Below are positions 25,987-34,122 of a DNA stretch of 64,000 nt, piece by piece. The DNA is from CAVSVP01 sp963731125 (GTDB lineage: Bacteria > Pseudomonadota > Gammaproteobacteria > Competibacterales > Competibacteraceae), in contig CAVSVP010000023.1 in NCBI GenBank assembly GCA_963731125.1, positions 207,446 through 271,445 on the forward strand, given 5' to 3'. The translations under genes and the position numbers were made by a program. Within the stretch, counting starts at the first letter, position 1. Each line of letters begins with the position of its first letter. The notes under the pieces are model-generated. The model ran no database searches, had not been told where the DNA came from, and saw only the letters and a list, made by a program, of their open reading frames with translations.

Positions 25987-27999
25987 ATGCAGACCCACAC
26001 CAGTAAGCGCGACAAACCCTGGTTGATGCGCACCTATTCGGGCCATACTTCGGCCAAGGCATCCAACGCACTTTACCGTAACAACCTGGCCAAAGGGCAA
26101 ACGGGGCTGTCGGTGGCTTTCGATTTGCCCACCCAGACGGGTTATGACTCAGATCATATCCTGGCACGGGGGGAGGTGGGTAAAGTGGGCGTACCCATCG
26201 GTCATATTGGCGATATGGAGACGCTGTTCGACCAGATTCCCCTGGCCAAGATGAACACTTCCATGACCATCAACGCCACCGCAGCTTGGCTGCTGTCCCT
26301 TTATGTGGCCGTTGCCGAGCGCCAGGGCGCTGCGCATGCGCAGCTGCAGGGTACGACGCAAAACGATATTCTTAAGGAATATCTCTCCCGCGGCACGTAT
26401 ATTTTTCCGCCGGAACCTTCCGTACGCCTGATCACCGATGTCATCAGTTATACGGTGCAACAGATTCCCAAATGGAACCCCACCAATATCTGCAGCTACC
26501 ATCTGCAGGAAGCCGGCGCCACGCCGATGCAGGAACTGGCTTATGCCCTGTCCACGGCGATCACCATTCTGGATGCCGTGCGGGATTCCGGGCAAATCAG
26601 CGCCGAAGCCTTCGCGGATGTGGTGGGGCGTATCTCGTTTTTCGTGAACGCCGGCATCCGCTTTATCGAGGAATGCTGCAAGATGCGGGCGTTTGTACAG
26701 CTGTGGGATAAAATTACCCAGGAACGCTACGGCGTCGATGATCCGAAGATGCGGCGTTTCCGTTACGGGGTGCAAGTCAATTCCCTGGGATTGACCGAAT
26801 CCCAGCCGGAGAATAACGTCCAGCGGATTGTCCTGGAAATGCTGGCCGTGACGTTGTCCAAGGACGCCCGGGCCCGGGCCATCCAGCTGCCGGCTTGGAA
26901 CGAGGCTCTGGGTTTGCCCCGGCCCTGGGATCAGCAATGGGCCCTGCGTATGCAGCAGGTGCTGGCCTTTGAAACGGATTTACTGGAATACGGCGATATT
27001 TTTGCTGGCTCACCGGTCATTGCGCGTAAGGTGCAGGCACTGGTGGAAGGAGCCGAGGCGGAACTGGAGCGGGTGCGCGAAAATGGCGGCATGATCCAGG
27101 CCATTGAGGACGGTTATGTCAAGCGCCAGCTGGTTACCAGCCATACGGAACGCATGCGTGCCATCGAGCGGGGTGATTTAAAGATCGTTGGCCTGAACTG
27201 CTTCCGCGAAACCGAACCCTCGCCGCTGGTGGGCGAAGGGGAAGGCAGCATTATGAAAGTCGATCCGCGGGCCGAGCGTGAGCAGATCGAGAGCCTGCAG
27301 GCCTTTCGCGCACAACGCAATGCTACCGAGGTGGAAGCCGCTTTGGCTCAGCTGGCGGAAGTGGCCAAGAGCGGGGAGAACATTATGCCGGTTTCCATTC
27401 GCTGTGCCCATGCCGGAGTCACCACCGGCGAGTGGAGTCAGGTGCTGCGCGAGGTGTTTGGTGAATACCGACCTCCCACCGGCATCGATATCACCAGCCA
27501 CGACGCAACGCCCTCGGCGGCGGTTCAAGCAGTTCGCGACCGGGTGTACCGGACCGGCGAAGAACTGGGACGGCCCTTGCGTATTCTGGTGGGCAAACCC
27601 GGTTTGGATGGCCATAGCAATGGCGCCGAGCAGATTGCCGTAAAAGCCCGTGACATGGGTTTCGAAATCGTCTATGAAGGCATCCGCCTGACACCGCGGC
27701 AGATCGCCAAGGGAGCTCTGGAAGAGGGCGTTCATCTTATCGGATTGTCGGTGCTATCCGGCAGCCATCTGGAATTAGCGGAAGATATCTTTAAAGAGCT
27801 TACCGAGGTGGGTTTGGCGGATATTCCGGTGATTGTAGGCGGTATCATTCCTATAGAAGACGCGCGTACTTTGCGAACCCAAGGAGTTGCCGCTGTTTAC
27901 ACACCCAAGGATAGCGATATGAACGGCATTATGGCGGACATTGTCGACATTATCCGCCAGGCCAACGGTTTAAAGCCGTTCGAGCAGAAGGCGGCATAA
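25987..27999 (+). CDS. meaA: Ethylmalonyl-CoA mutase
   Basis: 670 residues from ATG 25987, which has a near-perfect AGGAGGT 7 bp upstream. The start 19 codons earlier lies inside mch and is rejected. It is an adenosylcobalamin mutase with GLSVAFDLPTQTGYDSDH, the form typical of MeaA rather than methylmalonyl-CoA mutase, and a C-terminal B12 domain with DGHSNG (D541, ligand H543), VGGIIP at the end. It converts (2R)-ethylmalonyl-CoA to (2S)-methylsuccinyl-CoA, feeding the first gene of the operon. The stop overlaps the GTPase start by one base. Confidence 0.94.
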   Translation: MQTHTSKRDKPWLMRTYSGHTSAKASNALYRNNLAKGQTGLSVAFDLPTQTGYDSDHILARGEVGKVGVPIGHIGDMETLFDQIPLAKMNTSMTINATAAWLLSLYVAVAERQGAAHAQLQGTTQNDILKEYLSRGTYIFPPEPSVRLITDVISYTVQQIPKWNPTNICSYHLQEAGATPMQELAYALSTAITILDAVRDSGQISAEAFADVVGRISFFVNAGIRFIEECCKMRAFVQLWDKITQERYGVDDPKMRRFRYGVQVNSLGLTESQPENNVQRIVLEMLAVTLSKDARARAIQLPAWNEALGLPRPWDQQWALRMQQVLAFETDLLEYGDIFAGSPVIARKVQALVEGAEAELERVRENGGMIQAIEDGYVKRQLVTSHTERMRAIERGDLKIVGLNCFRETEPSPLVGEGEGSIMKVDPRAEREQIESLQAFRAQRNATEVEAALAQLAEVAKSGENIMPVSIRCAHAGVTTGEWSQVLREVFGEYRPPTGIDITSHDATPSAAVQAVRDRVYRTGEELGRPLRILVGKPGLDGHSNGAEQIAVKARDMGFEIVYEGIRLTPRQIAKGALEEGVHLIGLSVLSGSHLELAEDIFKELTEVGLADIPVIVGGIIPIEDARTLRTQGVAAVYTPKDSDMNGIMADIVDIIRQANGLKPFEQKAA

Positions 28000-28997
28000 T
28001 GACGGTGCACGGCACTCTCCCGGATCCCGAGGCGCTGGCCGCTTCCGTGGCGGCCCGCGATCGTGCAGCGTTAGCCAAGTCTCTCAACCTGCTGGATGAC
28101 AGGCGCCCGCAAGCACGCCGCTGTGCTGCGCATTTCTTAGCCATGTTGCCTAGCGAAAAATTGGATGCCGCGGGTCATCTGATTGGGATTACCGGTCCTC
28201 CTGGAGCTGGCAAGTCGTCCCTGACGTCGGCGCTTATCGGGGTTTGGCGGCAGCGGGGCCTTAGCGTCGGTATTTTGGCCGTCGACCCTTCCAGCCCTTT
28301 GAGCGGAGGCGCTCTGTTAGGTGATCGCCTGCGCATGCTTGCCCACGATCATGGCAGCAACGGTAGTGTCTTTATCCGATCCCTGGCCTGCCGAGGTGAA
28401 TTTGGCGGATTGAGCGCCGAGGTGTGGCCCATGAGTCTGGCCATGCTGGCGGCTTTCGATATTGTATTAATCGAAACGGTGGGGGTCGGACAGAAGGAAA
28501 TCGATATTTCTAAGATGTCCGATACCACTTGTTTTGTCGCCCAGCCCGCCTCGGGCGATAGTATCCAGTTTTTGAAAGCAGGCATTATGGAAGTCCCCCA
28601 TATTTTGGTCGTTAATAAGGAAGATATGGGGGCTGCCGCTCGTAAGACGCTGACGGAATTGCGCTTTACCCTTAAAAAACAGGTGGATCCGGAGGGCTGG
28701 CAAGTACCCGCGCTAGCCGTTAGCGCGGTCAAGGGAACGGGTATTGAAAAATTAGCCGATACTCTCGACAGCCACCGGCAATGGTTGGTCGAGCACAATC
28801 TGCTCGGCACGCGCCGCAAGCGGTTTCAGGCGGAGTGGATTGTCAAGCGGTTGCGGGAGGAATTTGGCCGCTTCGGTATCGAGAAGCTGGGCGGAGAGCA
28901 GCACCTTTTTCACGTTCTGACCCAGCGCAGCGGTTCTCCCTTTGATGAATACGATTTTTTGCGGGATGGTTTTCTCGCGCATTGGCAGGATAGTTGA
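27999..28997 (+). CDS. meaB: MeaB-type G3E GTPase of ethylmalonyl-CoA mutase
   Basis: 332 residues. Walker A GPPGAGKSS, then VGILAVDPSSPLSGGALLGD, IETVGVGQKEIDISKM and LVVNKEDMG mark a MeaB/MMAA GTPase. It overlaps the mutase stop by 1 bp, so it is very likely the dedicated cofactor-loading partner of that mutase, parallel to the paralogue at 19474 that follows methylmalonyl-CoA mutase. The two share the core but differ in their N-terminal arms and the GDKT/GDRL loop. Confidence 0.93.
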   Translation: MTVHGTLPDPEALAASVAARDRAALAKSLNLLDDRRPQARRCAAHFLAMLPSEKLDAAGHLIGITGPPGAGKSSLTSALIGVWRQRGLSVGILAVDPSSPLSGGALLGDRLRMLAHDHGSNGSVFIRSLACRGEFGGLSAEVWPMSLAMLAAFDIVLIETVGVGQKEIDISKMSDTTCFVAQPASGDSIQFLKAGIMEVPHILVVNKEDMGAAARKTLTELRFTLKKQVDPEGWQVPALAVSAVKGTGIEKLADTLDSHRQWLVEHNLLGTRRKRFQAEWIVKRLREEFGRFGIEKLGGEQHLFHVLTQRSGSPFDEYDFLRDGFLAHWQDS

Positions 28998-29031
28998 TTG
29001 ACTACAATGGCACGGCAGTAGGAGATAGAAA

Positions 29032-30813
29032 ATGGCAAAAGAACTATACGATATTGGTGAAGCTCCTCCATTAGGGGAAGTTCCCCGAAAAATGCATGCT
29101 TGGCTGATTCGGGCCGAGCGCTTTGGTGAACCCAAGGACGCTTTTCAGCTGGAAGTGGTGGACGTTCCCGAAATCGCCGATGACGAAGTGCTGGTCTATG
29201 TCATGGCAGCGGGGGTTAACTACAATAACGTATGGGCCGCCCTCGGTATCCCCGTTAACGTGATTGCAGCCCGCAATAAGCAAGGAGAACCGGAAGACTT
29301 TCATATTGGCGGCAGTGATGCCTCTGGCATCGTTTATAAGGTCGGCAAGGATGTTACCCATCTTAAAGTGGGCGACGAAGTCGTGATCCACTGTGGCATG
29401 TGGAGCAGAGACTGCTCATGGGTCAAGAGCGGACAGGATCCTATGTATTCGCCTACCTTCAGGATCTGGGGCTATGAAACCAACTATGGAAGCTTTGCCC
29501 AGTTTACCAAGGTGCAGGCTCACCAGTGTTTGCCCAGACCTAAGCATTTAACTTGGGAAGCGTCGGCGGCCTATATGCTGGTAGGGGCCACGGCCTACCG
29601 CATGTTATGCGGCTGGGGTCGGCATGCTGTCGAAAAAGACGATGCTGTCCTCGTATGGGGCGGCGCCGGCGGCTTGGGCTCCATGGCCATTCAGATTTGC
29701 CGGGCATTGGGAGCGGTTCCCGTGGCTATGATTTCCAGCGAGGATAAGCGAGACTACTGCGAAAGTCTGGGTGCCAGGGGTTGTATTAACCGCAAAGATT
29801 TCGATCATTGGGGAATGCTGCCCCACTGGAAGGATAATGCGGGCTATGCCAAGTGGCTCAAAGGGGTGCGTAAATTCGGTGCCGCGTTCTGGGAGGCGCT
29901 GGGGGAAAGACGCAATCCGCGTATTGTCTTTGAACATCCGGGTGAAACTACCATTCCTACCTCCTTATTCGTTTGCGAGACCGGCGGTATGGTAGTGATC
30001 TGTGCAGGCACGACCGGCTATAACGCCACCATTGACCTGCGTTATCTGTGGATGCGTCAAAAGCGCGTGCAGGGGTCGCACTTTGCCAACGATGAACAAG
30101 CCAATGGCGTAAATCAGCTGGTGCTGAAAGGATTGGTCGATCCTTGCCTATCCAGGACCTTTACTTTCGAAGAAGTGGGAGTGGCTCACCAACTGATGCA
30201 CGAGAATAAGCATCCTCACGGCAATATGGGACTTCTTGTCGGCGCCACGGAGTTGGGCACCGGTATTACGGAGAGCGTCACCGAAGCCGCCGAGCGTGTT
30301 CCCGCTGCGGCGGGCGATACCCCCGAAGAGGAACTGCGGCCGGCGGCGATCACTGCGCCTTCCACACCGTCACCCAGCTATTTCTTCCAACAAATGGAAG
30401 AGTTTGAGCCGGTTATCGAAGACGATGGCACCCTAGTCAAGGATGTGATGAACCGGGGCGTGATCTCCTGCGCGCCGGACTCTTCCCTTGAGGACGTGGC
30501 GGCACTGATGATTCAGAATAAGATCCATGCGGTGGTGGTGATGGAGGATGAAAAGCCCTTTGGTGTAGTAACTCAGACGGATATGGCCCTAGCCCGTCAA
30601 GGCAAGACTCAGGAAGATGCCCGCCAGATCACGGCGCGTGTTGCGATGACCCACGGCTGTGCCACGTGTAATGCCAACGATACTCTAACCGAGGCGATCA
30701 GCAAGATGACCCGTCAGCGTATCCATCGCCTGGTCGTTCTGGAAGATGATTTCCCTGTTGGTGTGATCTCCATGACCGACGTGGTACGTAAGCTTATTTT
30801 CAGGCACAAGTAA
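29032..30813 (+). CDS. ccr: Crotonyl-CoA carboxylase/reductase with fused C-terminal CBS pair
   Basis: 593 residues. Residues 1-420 are a full Ccr, the NADPH-dependent reductive carboxylation of crotonyl-CoA to ethylmalonyl-CoA. The residues that hold CO2 in the structurally studied enzyme appear conserved: N65 in VNYNNVW, Y148-E149 in RIWGYETN (Phe in some homologues) and H350 in GSHFAND. The nucleotide site reads VWGGAGGLGS. A Pro/Ala linker (420-460) leads to two CBS motifs, VKDVMNRGVISCAPDSSL...FGVVTQTDM (about 470-525) and MTHGCATCNANDTL...VGVISMTDVV (about 537-590). Ordinary Ccr proteins are about 430-450 residues and end before this. The frame is continuous. CBS pairs often bind adenine nucleotides, so allosteric control by energy charge is a reasonable inference. 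Confidence 0.93.
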   Translation: MAKELYDIGEAPPLGEVPRKMHAWLIRAERFGEPKDAFQLEVVDVPEIADDEVLVYVMAAGVNYNNVWAALGIPVNVIAARNKQGEPEDFHIGGSDASGIVYKVGKDVTHLKVGDEVVIHCGMWSRDCSWVKSGQDPMYSPTFRIWGYETNYGSFAQFTKVQAHQCLPRPKHLTWEASAAYMLVGATAYRMLCGWGRHAVEKDDAVLVWGGAGGLGSMAIQICRALGAVPVAMISSEDKRDYCESLGARGCINRKDFDHWGMLPHWKDNAGYAKWLKGVRKFGAAFWEALGERRNPRIVFEHPGETTIPTSLFVCETGGMVVICAGTTGYNATIDLRYLWMRQKRVQGSHFANDEQANGVNQLVLKGLVDPCLSRTFTFEEVGVAHQLMHENKHPHGNMGLLVGATELGTGITESVTEAAERVPAAAGDTPEEELRPAAITAPSTPSPSYFFQQMEEFEPVIEDDGTLVKDVMNRGVISCAPDSSLEDVAALMIQNKIHAVVVMEDEKPFGVVTQTDMALARQGKTQEDARQITARVAMTHGCATCNANDTLTEAISKMTRQRIHRLVVLEDDFPVGVISMTDVVRKLIFRHK

Positions 30814-30857
30814 TACCGACGTCTTTCCAAAACCAAAAAAAATAGTTCATGCAGTGA

Positions 30858-30891
30858 GTCCTTCCTAGCGGTGCTAGAGAAGGACTTTTTT
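30858..30891 (+). terminator. Rho-independent terminator after ccr
   Basis: A 12-bp stem (GTCCTTCCTAGC with its complement, one bulged A, loop GGT) followed directly by TTTTTT, 45 bp after the ccr stop. It closes the ethylmalonyl-CoA operon. Confidence 0.85.
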
Positions 30892-30915
30892 CCTTTCAAA
30901 CGCTTATATATCGAA

Positions 30916-30951
30916 CTCAAGTTACCAGAGCTCAAGTTACCAGAGCTCAAG
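30916..30951. repeat. 15-bp direct repeat, 2.4 copies
   Basis: CTCAAGTTACCAGAG occurs twice in tandem (30916, 30931), followed by a partial CTCAAG. It sits between the ccr terminator and the VapBC promoter region; likely replication slippage. Confidence 0.7.
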
Positions 30952-31032
30952 CCAGCACAAAACCACAATTTATGCTGCAGTGTGGTAGATCAAGGCGCTC
31001 GCGCCGTATCTGCGCGCACTAAAGGTCGATCG

Positions 31033-31069
31033 AACACGTAAGCTTGTAGAATGACACATTAACACGTAA
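31033..31069 (+). promoter_or_regulatory. Paired AACACGTAA sites before vapB, possible antitoxin operator
   Basis: AACACGTAA occurs at 31033 and 31061, 28 bp apart and ending 10 bp before the antitoxin start. Ribbon-helix-helix antitoxins commonly repress their own promoter through repeated short sites in this position. The repeat is seen; the binding is inference. Confidence 0.35.
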
Positions 31070-31079
31070 ACTGTGTATC

Positions 31080-31310
31080 ATGAAAAACCTCACCTTGAGT
31101 ATCGATGAAAACGTTCTGGCAGCTGTGCGTCTATATGCTGCCGAGCACAATAAAACGGTCAACGGCCTAGTGCGAGACTATCTCACGGGTATCGCGGAAC
31201 GTGAGCAGCGGGCACGGCAGGCGCGACAGCGGCTGCGCGAATTGAGTGACCACTCATCGGCTCGGATAGGCGCTGTCAAATGGCGTCGCGAAGACTTGTA
31301 TGAGCGTTGA
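31080..31310 (+). CDS. VapB-type ribbon-helix-helix antitoxin
   Basis: 76 residues. The N-terminal half (KNLTLSIDENVLAAVRLYAA, then VNGLVRDYL) is a ribbon-helix-helix DNA-binding fold, and the basic C-terminal half would wrap the toxin. It overlaps the PIN toxin gene by 11 bp, a standard antitoxin-first arrangement that supports autoregulation and toxin neutralisation. Confidence 0.87.
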   Translation: MKNLTLSIDENVLAAVRLYAAEHNKTVNGLVRDYLTGIAEREQRARQARQRLRELSDHSSARIGAVKWRREDLYER

Positions 31311-31713
31311 CTGTTTTTTGGATACCAATGTTTTGGTCTATGCCGTTGCTAGCTGTGGCGAAAAAGAACCGAAACGCCAACGTGCGCTGGAACTGATTGA
31401 ACAAGAGAATTTTGGCCTTTCCGCACAGGTAATGCAGGAATTCTACGTAACGGTGACTCGGAAAATTGCCGTACCACTGAGTCCTGACCAGGCGTTGGAG
31501 TGGATCGAGCAGCTCGAAGTTTTTCCCTACATGGAAACCGACATAAGTCTTATCAAAATTGCTGTCGAGATCAGCCAACGTTATCGCATCTCCTACTGGG
31601 ATGCTGCCATTGTCGCCGCGGCGGAGGCGCTTGGTGCGACTACGTTGTTCAGCGAAGACCTGAACGATGGTCAAAGCTATGGTACGGTTCAGGTGAGGAA
31701 TCCGTTTGTATAA
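31300..31713 (+). CDS. VapC-type PIN-domain ribonuclease toxin
   Basis: 137 residues with the PIN acidic site: DTNVLVYA near the N-terminus, a conserved Glu in QVMQEFYVTVTRK, and WDAAIVAAA plus LFSEDLNDG in the C-terminal part. VapC toxins cleave specific RNAs, often tRNA or rRNA, when freed from the antitoxin. It overlaps vapB by 11 bp. Confidence 0.92.
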   Translation: MSVDCFLDTNVLVYAVASCGEKEPKRQRALELIEQENFGLSAQVMQEFYVTVTRKIAVPLSPDQALEWIEQLEVFPYMETDISLIKIAVEISQRYRISYWDAAIVAAAEALGATTLFSEDLNDGQSYGTVQVRNPFV

Positions 31714-32184
31714 TGAAGCTACCCATTAGCTGGCGCTGAGTCAACAGTCAAAATGGACTGTGCAATCATGGAGAAGGGATCATATGAAGCAGGGGTCAAG
31801 AATACTAGGTCGTCTACGCTTCCCCCATGCCCAGGTAGAAACGTATTGAATATGAAAACGCCTTTTATCATGTCTACTTATCAAGACTTGATCTGACAGT
31901 TGGGAATTATTAGGCAGGGGAGTGGTGATCATAAGATTTTGTATAGTCCTTGTTACCAATCGGCGTTTTACAGTAGATCAGAAAATTAAATCTCGCCATA
32001 CCGCCAATACTGTCCTGAAACAGGCTGGGTTACCGGAGGTCTCCTAAGTTAGGAATATGCGTCAATTCTTTGCTTAACTATTCGGCGCTTTTCTTGTCCA
32101 AAACCGAGTTGTGGGTCACGGCATATTCTGATATATATAACTGTTTTTTTAAATTAATACAATTCGTTTGGAGAGGTTACTCCA
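31714..32184. other. Intergenic region with transposase remnant and rpmB promoter
   Basis: A 471-bp AT-richer gap between vapC and rpmB. It contains a RayT start fragment (listed separately), the small palindrome ATCAAGACTTGAT next to it, and AT-rich sequence before rpmB in which a promoter is expected. CATATTCTGATATATATAAC at about 32121-32140 is the best -10-like region. No intact gene is seen. Confidence 0.5.
31827..31881 (+). pseudogene. Remnant of a RayT (REP-associated tyrosine) transposase
   Basis: Reading from ATG 31827 gives MPR, a stop, then KRIEYENAFYHV, which is the highly conserved start of RayT/Y1 transposases (normally followed by MSRG and the HUH motif). The frame then dies, and nothing of the catalytic part follows. 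It fits the REP-like hairpin at 9586. The assignment rests on a dozen residues. Confidence 0.5.
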
Positions 32185-32421
32185 ATGTCCAAAGTCTGTC
32201 AGGTGACTGGCAAGCGCCCGCTTACCGGAAATAATGTCTCCCATGCGCATAATAAGACCCGTCGTCGGTTTCTTCCGAACTTGCATACGCACCGGTTCTG
32301 GGTAGAAAGCGAAAAGCGCTTTGTAAAGCTTCGCGTATCCTGCAAAGGTATGCGAATTATTGATAAAAAGGGTATCGATAGCGTTTTAACCGAGCTGCGC
32401 GCTCGTGGTGAAAAAGTGTGA
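32185..32421 (+). CDS. rpmB: 50S ribosomal protein L28
   Basis: 78 residues, full length. Starts MSKVCQVTGKRPLTGNNVSH and continues with TRRRFLPNLHTHRFWVES, the canonical L28 sequence. GGAG lies upstream of ATG 32185. It is followed 10 bp later by rpmG, the usual pair. Confidence 0.98.
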   Translation: MSKVCQVTGKRPLTGNNVSHAHNKTRRRFLPNLHTHRFWVESEKRFVKLRVSCKGMRIIDKKGIDSVLTELRARGEKV

Positions 32422-32431
32422 GGTGATAACT

Positions 32432-32587
32432 ATGCGCGACAAGATAAAGCTTATCTCAACGGCTGGTACGGGGCATTTCTATACCACGACTAAAAACAAG
32501 CGCACCACGCCCCAGAAGCTGGAAATGAAAAAATACGATCCAGTGGTGCGTAAGCATGTGCCCTACAAGGAAGGAAAGATTAAATAA
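32432..32587 (+). CDS. rpmG: 50S ribosomal protein L33 (zinc-free type)
   Basis: 51 residues from ATG 32432 (GAGGTGATAACT upstream). It reads MRDKIKLISTAGTGHFYTTT and ends HVPYKEGKIK. The zinc-ribbon cysteines are missing, so it is the C-minus form usual in Gammaproteobacteria. An ORF extending nine codons upstream overlaps rpmB and is rejected. Confidence 0.98.
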   Translation: MRDKIKLISTAGTGHFYTTTKNKRTTPQKLEMKKYDPVVRKHVPYKEGKIK

Positions 32588-32602
32588 TTTTGGCAACATT
32601 AC

Positions 32603-32646
32603 GCGAGCCTAAAAAAACCCGCTTTTACGGGTTTTTTTAGGCTCGC
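32603..32646. terminator. Strong bidirectional terminator
   Basis: A perfect stem of 18-19 bp (GCGAGCCTAAAAAAACCC with its complement, loop near CTTTTA). Because the stem contains A7 and T7 runs, a T-tract lies within the 3' arm on either strand. It sits between convergent rpmG and the desaturase gene and can serve both. Confidence 0.9.
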
Positions 32647-32656
32647 AGGTTAAGCT

Positions 32657-33844
32657 TTAGACTGATTGTAAGGAATAACTACGCAGCGTACGGGCAAAAT
32701 CCTGTAAGTATTTAATGCCGCTAGCCTCGGCCTGGAGGCACCACTCCTGCAGTGAAACCAGAAGTTTGTCATGGTTGGCGGTGGTACGATTCCAGATGGC
32801 TTGGAGACGAACCCGAGATTCATAGACGGTGCGTAGACTATGACTGCTGCGCAAGGCGTACTGTAGGCGGTCGCGGTCTTGAGGATCTAGTCGGATGTCT
32901 CCCCTTAGCAAAGCAGCGCGAGCGCGTTTAAGAAACTGCCGTCGGGAGGCATCGGCTTTTTGCAGTTCTTCTTTTAGCACCGGCATGACGACATAGCGAC
33001 CGAAATCCGCCATAACGTAAAAGCGGTTAAGCACCACTGCACGCAGTGTATCCAGATCCACCACCTGTTTACCCGGTACCCGCTGGGGCGTCGGTGCGAC
33101 TTTTTTAACATGGGCCAGTTTAAGAGCTGACAAGATGCGCAGATAAAACCAGCCTAAGTCGAATTCCCACCGTTTGCTGGAAAACTTAGCGGAACTGGGG
33201 AAAGCGTGGTGATTATTATGGAGCTCTTCACCACCGATCACGATACCCCAGGGCACGATATTGGTGGACGCATCATTAGGTTCGTAATTACGATAGCCCC
33301 AGTAATGCCCAACGCCATTGATAACGCCGGCTGCCCATAAGGGAATCCATAGCATCTGAAGTCCCCATACGGCAAAGCCGATCACGCCGAACAACAGCAG
33401 ATCGATGGCGAGCATTAACAGAATTCCCAGGCTGTGATGGTGGGAGTAAATGTTCCGTTCCAGCCAATCATTAGGCGTATTATGGCCGTAGCGCTGTAAA
33501 GTATCAGCCTTTCTGGCCGCGTCTCGATACAGCTCAGCACCCTCCCAAAGCACCTTATTAATACCGAGCATTTGCGGACTGTGAGGGTCCTCCTCAGTTT
33601 CGCATTTAGCGTGGTGCTTACGGTGAATGGCGACCCATTCTTTGGTCACCATGCCGGTGGTCAGCCACAGCCAGCCACGGAAAAAGTGGCTGATGGCTGG
33701 ATGTAAATCGAGAGCCCGATGAGCCTGAGCCCGATGCAGGAAGACGGTGACGGAAATGATCGTAATATGGGTAAGCAACAGTGTCACTATCGCTATCCCC
33801 CACAGCGGCATATCCAGCAGCCCTTTGAAGATAAGATCTACCAT
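32657..33844 (-). CDS. Fatty-acid (acyl-CoA/acyl-lipid delta-9) desaturase
   Basis: 395 residues. The three histidine boxes of the di-iron membrane desaturases are present: HRAQAHR, HRKHH and HNNHH. Four hydrophobic segments (MPLWGIAIVTLLLTHITIIS and others) place it in the inner membrane. It would introduce double bonds into acyl chains, adjusting membrane fluidity. The C-terminal 150 residues (many Arg and Leu, DQRDRLQYALRS-like) form a helical tail, longer than in the shortest desaturases but usual in proteobacterial members. Confidence 0.92.
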   Translation of the reverse strand: MVDLIFKGLLDMPLWGIAIVTLLLTHITIISVTVFLHRAQAHRALDLHPAISHFFRGWLWLTTGMVTKEWVAIHRKHHAKCETEEDPHSPQMLGINKVLWEGAELYRDAARKADTLQRYGHNTPNDWLERNIYSHHHSLGILLMLAIDLLLFGVIGFAVWGLQMLWIPLWAAGVINGVGHYWGYRNYEPNDASTNIVPWGIVIGGEELHNNHHAFPSSAKFSSKRWEFDLGWFYLRILSALKLAHVKKVAPTPQRVPGKQVVDLDTLRAVVLNRFYVMADFGRYVVMPVLKEELQKADASRRQFLKRARAALLRGDIRLDPQDRDRLQYALRSSHSLRTVYESRVRLQAIWNRTTANHDKLLVSLQEWCLQAEASGIKYLQDFARTLRSYSLQSV

Positions 33845-34122
33845 TGTCGGGATTTAGAACCTCTTTTTATAAACAAACTGAATGAGCAAACACGCTTGCT
33901 GCAATGATAAAGCTTTTGAGTTGCTAAAAAATAAGCAAAAACCTCACATTTCAATGTGATTTCCCTTGAAGCATTAAGTTCATTTTTCCCTTGACTATTA
34001 GATACCATTGCATGGACGTCCACGTTCAAAACGCATTATGCAAATCGCTGCGCGAAGTCTGCATTTGCGATTATAATGCTTACTTTGCTATGCCAAAACA
34101 CCACACAGGTTTAAGGGATCGC

